Assembly: GCF_036346595.1 (NCBI RefSeq)
Contig: NZ_CP107834.1
Coordinates: 5,208,001 to 5,272,000, forward strand
DNA from: Streptomyces sp. NBC_00525
GTDB lineage: Bacteria > Actinomycetota > Actinomycetes > Streptomycetales > Streptomycetaceae
DNA length: 64,000 bases
Reading direction: 5' to 3'
Shown piece by piece: positions 59,938 through 64,000 of this stretch (its first letter is position 1; each line of letters opens with the position of its first letter). The position numbers and the translations under genes were made by a program. The notes under the pieces were generated by a model, which worked only from the letters and a program-made list of their open reading frames with translations, had not been told where the DNA came from and did not search any database.

Positions 59938-60522
59938 GTGAGTGGAACATCTGCGGCTCTGACGCCCCCGGCCGACGCGGTGAAACCGGTCCGGCACCCC
60001 GACGCCCCGGCCCCCGGCGAGCTTCTCGGCGCGCACTACGAGCACTGCTTCGGCTGCGGCTCCGGACAGCCCCACGGGCTGCACCTCCAGGCCCGCGCCG
60101 AGGAGGGTGTCCGGGTGACCGCCGAGTTCACCGTGCAGGAGGCCCACCAGGGCGCTCCGGGCCTCGCGCACGGCGGCGTGCTGGCGACCGCGCTGGACGA
60201 GACGCTGGGCTCGCTGAACTGGCTGCTGCGGGTGATCGCGGTGACCGGGCGGCTGGAGACCGACTTCGTGCGACCCGTCCCGGTCGGCACCGTGCTGTTC
60301 CTCGACGCCGAGATCACCGCGGTGCACGGGCGCAAGCTCTACTCACGGGCGGTCGGCCGCATCGGCGGACCGGACGGGCCGGTGGCCGTGCGCGCCGACG
60401 CCCTGTTCATCGAGGTCAAGGTGGACCACTTCATCGACAACGGCAGGCCGGCCGAGATCCGGGCCGCCATGGCCGACCCCGACCAGGTCAAGCGCGTCCG
60501 CGCCTTCGAGGTGAACCCCTGA
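59938..60522 (+). CDS. PaaI-family thioesterase (hotdog fold)
   Basis: A 194-residue protein. HCFGCGSGQPHGLHLQ is an N-terminal Cys-containing phrase typical for this group; the hotdog domain has GLAHGGVLATALDETLG, where Asp/Glu is the likely catalytic acid, and VGTVLFLDAEI. It probably hydrolyses acyl-CoA thioesters. GTG 59938 has TAAGGT eight bases upstream, a possible -10 of a leaderless mRNA. The dut start overlaps its stop by one base (TGATG). Confidence 0.88.
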   Translation: MSGTSAALTPPADAVKPVRHPDAPAPGELLGAHYEHCFGCGSGQPHGLHLQARAEEGVRVTAEFTVQEAHQGAPGLAHGGVLATALDETLGSLNWLLRVIAVTGRLETDFVRPVPVGTVLFLDAEITAVHGRKLYSRAVGRIGGPDGPVAVRADALFIEVKVDHFIDNGRPAEIRAAMADPDQVKRVRAFEVNP

Positions 60523-61055
60523 TGCGCCACCCCGTGGACGTCCTCATCCGCCGGGTCGACCCGGATGTGCCGCTGCCGTCCTACGGGCATCCCGGTGACG
60601 CCGGCGCCGATCTCGTGACCACCGAGGCCGCCGAGCTGGCGCCGGGGGAGCGGACCGTGCTGCCGACCGGGGTTTCGATCGCCCTGCCGGACGGGTACGC
60701 CGCGTTCGTGCACCCACGATCCGGTCTCGCCGCCCGCTGCGGAGTCGCCCTGGTGAATGCCCCGGGGACGGTCGATGCCGGGTACCGTGGAGAGATCAAG
60801 GTGATCGTCATCAATCTCGACCCGCGCGAGTCCGTGCGGTTCGAGCGGTTCGACCGGATTGCCCAACTGGTCGTGCAGCAGGTCGAGAAGGTGCGCTTCC
60901 ACGAGGTGTCGGAGCTTCCCGGCTCGGCGCGGGCCGAGGGGGGCTTCGGGTCCACCGGCGGTCATGCCGCCGTTGATGTTGATGGCGTCCGGGGCGGGGT
61001 TCCCCAGGGCGGGGACAACTACGCTTCGGTCGAATCCGACCGGGAAGGACAGTGA
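60522..61055 (+). CDS. dut: dUTP pyrophosphatase
   Basis: A 177-residue trimeric dUTPase, which keeps uracil out of DNA and makes dUMP for thymidylate. Motif 1 GDAGADL, motif 2 HPRSGLAARCGV, motif 3 GTVDAGYRGEIKVI (with the uracil beta-hairpin) and motif 4 RIAQLVVQQV are complete, and motif 5 is ARAEGGFGSTGGH. The last ~25 residues after motif 5 are variable and extended. ATG 60522 couples to the thioesterase gene; DUF3710 begins one base after the stop. Confidence 0.95.
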   Translation: MRHPVDVLIRRVDPDVPLPSYGHPGDAGADLVTTEAAELAPGERTVLPTGVSIALPDGYAAFVHPRSGLAARCGVALVNAPGTVDAGYRGEIKVIVINLDPRESVRFERFDRIAQLVVQQVEKVRFHEVSELPGSARAEGGFGSTGGHAAVDVDGVRGGVPQGGDNYASVESDREGQ

Positions 61056-61056
61056 C

Positions 61057-61815
61057 GTGTTCGGACGTCGCAAGAACAGTGGTGCCGCCGATGACAAGGC
61101 GGACGAGGCGCGCGAGGCCGAGCAGGTCGTCGACGAGCAGACCGAGGGCGAGCCGCGCCGGACGAACCTTCCGCCGGCACCGCGCCCGGACGGCCCGTGG
61201 GACATCGAGGAGGTGTCCCAGCCCGGCGACGGCCGGGTGGACCTGGGCGGCATCTTCGTGCCCGGTGTCGAGGGCATGGAGCTGAGGGTCGAGGTCGCCG
61301 GTGACGCGATCGTCGCGGCCACCGTCGTGCTGCGCGACAGCGCGATCCAGCTCCAGGCGTTCGCCGCGCCCAAGAAGGAGGGCATCTGGGGCGAGGTCCG
61401 CGAGGAGATCGCCTCGGGCATCACCCAGCAGGGCGGCATCATCGACGAGGTCGAGGGCCCGCTGGGCTGGGAGCTGCGCGCGCAGGTCCCCGTACAGCTT
61501 CCCGACGGGACCAACGGCGTGCAGCTGGTGCGGTTCGTCGGTGTCGACGGCCCGCGCTGGTTCCTGCGCGGTGTGATCTCCGGCCAGGGCGCCGTGCAGC
61601 CGGAGGCCGCCGGGCTCCTGGAGACGGTCTTCCGGGACACCGTGGTCGTCCGCGGCGAGGGCCCGATGGCCCCGCGCGACCCGATCGTCCTCAAGCTCCC
61701 CAACGACGCCCAGATGGTCCCCGAGGGCGTGCAGCAGGAGGAGCAGGAGGGCTCGCGCTTCTCCGGTGGCATGGCGGGCCTCCAGCGCGGCCCCGAGATC
61801 ACCGAGGTGCGCTGA
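61057..61815 (+). CDS. DUF3710 family protein
   Basis: A 252-residue soluble protein. An acidic variable N-terminus (~1-60) is followed by the conserved body: GPWDIEEVSQPGDGRVDLGG, LQAFAAPKKEGIWGEVREEI, VRFVGVDGPRWFLRGVISGQ and VVVRGEGPMAPRDPIVLKLP. Function unknown; it is consistently linked to dut in actinobacteria. GTG 61057 has GGGAAGGA upstream, one base after dut, so they form an operon ending at a strong hairpin. Confidence 0.92.
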   Translation: MFGRRKNSGAADDKADEAREAEQVVDEQTEGEPRRTNLPPAPRPDGPWDIEEVSQPGDGRVDLGGIFVPGVEGMELRVEVAGDAIVAATVVLRDSAIQLQAFAAPKKEGIWGEVREEIASGITQQGGIIDEVEGPLGWELRAQVPVQLPDGTNGVQLVRFVGVDGPRWFLRGVISGQGAVQPEAAGLLETVFRDTVVVRGEGPMAPRDPIVLKLPNDAQMVPEGVQQEEQEGSRFSGGMAGLQRGPEITEVR

Positions 61816-61828
61816 CCCGCACACCCGA

Positions 61829-61881
61829 CGACGGCCGGTGGGCCGCACCCCTTCCCCCGGGGTGCGGCCCACCGGCCGTCG
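61829..61881 (+). terminator. Strong terminator after the dut-DUF3710 operon
   Basis: Perfect 23-bp arms (61829-61851 with 61859-61881) and a seven-base pyrimidine loop, the longest perfect hairpin in the window. Confidence 0.92.
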
Positions 61882-61882
61882 C

Positions 61883-61930
61883 GCGTACGGGACGCGTATC
61901 GGCGGCGTACAGGCGGCGTCAAGGCCGCGC
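61883..61930 (+). promoter_or_regulatory. Tandem 11-bp repeats, candidate KdpE operator
   Basis: GCGT recurs at 61883, 61894, 61905 and 61916 and GCGC at 61927, exactly 11 bases apart. The two central units are identical (GGCGGCGT at 61901 and 61912). OmpR/PhoB-type regulators such as KdpE bind tandem 11-bp repeats; the array lies 100-150 bases before the kdp genes. Confidence 0.5.
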
Positions 61931-62030
61931 CCACTCCCGTAAAGGAGGCATCAACGCAGGTCACAGCGGTGCCGGCGGGGGGTTTGCTCATGAGGTCCGA
62001 TTCAACGACACCTCAATCCGGGAGCATCCG

Positions 62031-62114
62031 ATGGCCGACACGGCCTTCGTCGTCACCACGATCGCGGTCTTCGCGCTGGTGGTACTCGTCGCCAGGGGGG
62101 TGGCGAAGCTGTGA
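62031..62114 (+). CDS. 27-residue single-helix microprotein ahead of kdpF
   Basis: ATG 62031, with GGGAG seven bases upstream, opens a 27-codon frame: MADTAFVVTTIAVFALVVLV then ARGVAKL. It is one hydrophobic helix with a positive end, like KdpF itself. Its stop overlaps the kdpF start by four bases (GTGA), so it is co-translated. I believe similar short frames sit before kdpF in other Streptomyces, though I cannot check. A second KdpF-like stabilising subunit is the obvious idea. Confidence 0.7.
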   Translation: MADTAFVVTTIAVFALVVLVARGVAKL

Positions 62115-62200
62115 CCGCGGACAACGTGGCCGGCCTCGTCGTGGCCGCCGCCCTGCTGGGCTACCTCGTCCTCGCCCTCCTCTTCCCGGAGAGGTTCTGA
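62111..62200 (+). CDS. kdpF: Potassium-transporting ATPase subunit KdpF
   Basis: A 29-residue peptide with one membrane helix (NVAGLVVAAALLGYLVLALL) and the FPERF end typical of KdpF, which stabilises the KdpABC pump. GTG 62111 lies in a GGGGGGTGG-rich context that can serve as ribosome-binding site, overlapping the microprotein frame. kdpA follows six bases after the stop. Confidence 0.88.
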   Translation: MTADNVAGLVVAAALLGYLVLALLFPERF

Positions 62201-62206
62201 GCCGAT

Positions 62207-63871
62207 ATGAGCCCCGTCCTCTCCGGTGTGCTCCAGCTCCTCGCGCTCGTGGTGGCGCTGGGGCTGGCGTACCGCCCGCTCGGCGACCACATGGCCCGCG
62301 TCTACACCTCGACCCGCCATCTGCGGGCCGAGCGGTGGATCTACCGGGCGATCGGCGCCGACCCCGGCGCGCGGATGCGCCAAGCCGCGTATCTGCGCGG
62401 CGTCCTCGCCTTCTCCGCCGTCGGCGTCCTCCTCCTGTACCTGCTGCAACGGCTCCAGGGCGTCCTGCCCGGCTCGCTCGGCTTCTCCTCGATCGACCCC
62501 GACCAGGCGTTCAACACCGCCGCCTCGTTCGTCGCGAACACCAACTGGCAGTCGTACGCCGGCGAGCAGGCCATGGGCCACCTCGTGCAGACCGGCGGTC
62601 TGGCCGTGCAGAACTTCCTCTCCGCCGCCGTCGGCATGGCCGTCGCGATCGCCCTCGTCCGCGGGTTCGCCGCCTCCCGCACCGGGGAACTCGGCAACTT
62701 CTGGTGCGATCTGGTGCGCGGCACCGTCCGCGTCCTGCTGCCGCTCGCCGCAGTCGGCGCGCTCGTCCTCGTCGCCTGCGGGGCGATACAGAACTTCGCC
62801 GGCATCCACGAGGTCGGGCAGTTCACCGGCGGCGGCCAGGAATGGAACGGCGGCGCGGTCGCCTCCCAGGAGGCCATCAAGGAGCTGGGCACCAACGGCG
62901 GCGGCTACTTCAACGCCAACGCGGCCCACCCCTTCGAGAACCCCAGCGGCCTGTCCAACCTCTTCGAGATCTTCCTGATCCTCCTCATCCCGTTCGCGCT
63001 GACCCGCACCTTCGGCCGCATGGTGGGCTCCGTCCGGCAGGGGTACGCGCTCCTGGGCACCATGCTCGTCTTCTGGCTCGGCTTCTCCGTGCTGATGATG
63101 TGGACCGAGTCGGCCCACCACGGCCCCGCGTTCGAGCTCGCGGGCGGCGCCACCGAGGGCAAGGAGACCCGGTTCGGCATCGGCGGCTCGTCGCTGTTCG
63201 CCGTCGCCACCACACTCACCTCCACCGGCGCGGTGAACTCCTTCCACTCCTCGTACACCGGCCTCGGCGGCGGCATCACGCTGCTCGGCATGCAGCTCGG
63301 CGAGATCGCCCCCGGCGGCGTCGGCTCCGGGCTGTACGGCATGCTGATCATGGCGCTCGTCGCCGTGTTCATCGCCGGTCTGATGGTCGGGCGCACACCC
63401 GAATACCTCGGCAAGAAGATCGGCGTCCGCGAGATCCGGCTCGCCGCCTGCTATCTCCTGGTCACCCCGGCCCTGGTGCTCGGCTTCACCGCGGCGGCCG
63501 TCGCCCTGCCCACCCCGCCCGACTCCACCGCCAACTCCGGGGCGCACGGCTTCTCCGAGATCCTGTACGCCTACACCTCCGGCGCCAACAACAACGGCTC
63601 GGCGTTCGCCGGGCTGAACGCGGACACACCGTGGTTCAACACCACCATCGGGCTCGCCATGCTGCTGGGCCGCTTCCTGCCCATGGTGTTCGTCCTCGCC
63701 CTGGCCGGCTCGCTGGCCGAGCAGCGGCCCGTACCGGCCGACTCCGGCACCCTCGCCACCCACACCCCGCTGTTCGGCGGACTGCTCGCCGCGGTCGTGG
63801 TGGTCGTCGCCGGCCTGACCTACTTCCCGGCCCTCGCCCTGGGCCCGCTCGCCGAAGGGCTCGCGTCATGA
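62207..63871 (+). CDS. kdpA: Potassium-transporting ATPase potassium-binding subunit KdpA
   Basis: A 554-residue membrane protein with about ten helices and four potassium-channel-like pore loops: [44 protein letters not shown] and [13 protein letters not shown]. It selects potassium and passes it to the P-type ATPase KdpB in high-affinity uptake. ATG 62207. Its stop overlaps the kdpB start (ATGA). Expression is normally under KdpDE at low potassium or high osmolarity; c-di-AMP often represses potassium uptake too, but no riboswitch is seen here. Confidence 0.96.
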   Translation: MSPVLSGVLQLLALVVALGLAYRPLGDHMARVYTSTRHLRAERWIYRAIGADPGARMRQAAYLRGVLAFSAVGVLLLYLLQRLQGVLPGSLGFSSIDPDQAFNTAASFVANTNWQSYAGEQAMGHLVQTGGLAVQNFLSAAVGMAVAIALVRGFAASRTGELGNFWCDLVRGTVRVLLPLAAVGALVLVACGAIQNFAGIHEVGQFTGGGQEWNGGAVASQEAIKELGTNGGGYFNANAAHPFENPSGLSNLFEIFLILLIPFALTRTFGRMVGSVRQGYALLGTMLVFWLGFSVLMMWTESAHHGPAFELAGGATEGKETRFGIGGSSLFAVATTLTSTGAVNSFHSSYTGLGGGITLLGMQLGEIAPGGVGSGLYGMLIMALVAVFIAGLMVGRTPEYLGKKIGVREIRLAACYLLVTPALVLGFTAAAVALPTPPDSTANSGAHGFSEILYAYTSGANNNGSAFAGLNADTPWFNTTIGLAMLLGRFLPMVFVLALAGSLAEQRPVPADSGTLATHTPLFGGLLAAVVVVVAGLTYFPALALGPLAEGLAS

Positions 63872-64000
63872 CCACACCCACACCCCAGCCGGCCCCGATA
63901 CCGGCGGCCGCGCGGCAGGTCCGCACCGGCGCCGCGCTGTCCGACCCCAGGACGCTGCTCGCCGCGCTGCCCCGGGCGGTGCGCAAGTTCCATCCCAGGG
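63868..64000 (+). CDS. kdpB: Potassium-transporting ATPase subunit KdpB (partial, 5' end)
   Basis: Starts at ATG 63868, overlapping kdpA by four bases, and runs off the window after 44 codons. A Pro-rich N-terminus precedes [20 protein letters not shown], the KdpB start segment that places DPR-x-L ahead of the first helix. The P-type ATPase motifs lie beyond the window. Confidence 0.92.
   Translation, partial: MTTPTPQPAPIPAAARQVRTGAALSDPRTLLAALPRAVRKFHPR

Noticed and set aside
61882..62030. c-di-AMP riboswitch before kdp
   Set aside because: None of the ydaO blocks found at 39605-39751 occurs here.

Overview
The window is a 64-kb piece of a Streptomyces chromosome. The evidence is very high GC with strong third-position GC bias, many GTG starts, perfect GC-rich hairpins between convergent genes, and a set of actinobacterial landmark genes: the principal sigma factor hrdB with the sporulation regulator whiH beside it, sepH, the cutRS two-component system, both topoisomerase IV genes, DUF4192/DUF4193/DUF3093/DUF3710/DUF5998 proteins, and a DasR-type operator in front of an HPr gene. 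From memory of S. coelicolor, the order matches the conserved chromosome core around hrdB; nothing points to a prophage or large integrated island. The only recombinase-like sequence is a degenerate fragment at the left edge. I saw no rRNA, tRNA, IS element or CRISPR array.

Layout. 1-11.9 kb is a loosely connected stretch: recombinase-like fragment, HEAT-like protein, TerD protein, YdbC-like protein, histidine phosphatase, ADP-ribosylglycohydrolase, a large membrane protein, a divergent MFS exporter/TetR pair with two clear operators, RNase HII. 12-16.6 kb holds a RecQ helicase fused to a phosphoribosyltransferase-like tail, divergent from a DUF4192 gene across a perfect palindrome made of two DnaA boxes, then an NrtR-like Nudix protein. 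16.7-25.3 kb: fused ABC transporter, whiH, hrdB, secreted trypsin-like protease, parE. 25.4-30 kb: membrane protein-kinase-regulator operon followed by a DUF485/solute symporter pair. 30-33.8 kb: two divergent citrate synthases, one carrying an N-terminal DNA-binding domain, around an AT-rich repeat region, then a COG0523 GTPase. 33.8-39.4 kb: parC divergent from a catalytic/non-catalytic pair of M16 proteases. 39.4-42 kb: M23 peptidase under a ydaO-type (c-di-AMP) riboswitch, a GntR regulator, and ptsH under a DasR box. 42-50.8 kb: lysine acetyltransferase/acyl-CoA synthetase fusion, DUF5998, phosphodiesterase, thymidine kinase, VOC protein, sulfurtransferase, sepH. 51-56 kb: repeat-containing membrane protein, FAD lactone oxidase, ferrochelatase, inositol monophosphatase. 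56-61.8 kb: cutRS, DUF4193, DUF3093, thioesterase, dut, DUF3710. 61.9-64 kb: start of a kdp potassium-pump operon, with a 27-codon microprotein ORF in front of kdpF and kdpB cut by the window end.

Functionally the window mixes housekeeping (transcription, decatenation, dUTP removal, haem) with developmental and envelope regulation. The most interesting signals are non-coding or architectural: the DnaA-box palindrome at recQ, the HTH-citrate synthase with its operator, an 11-bp tandem repeat before kdp, the kdp microprotein, imperfect tandem repeats between parC and the M16 genes, the TTVLRR repeat protein, and a recurrent start-codon arrangement typical of leaderless mRNAs. Every functional statement rests on reading motifs and on memory of the families; no searches were run.
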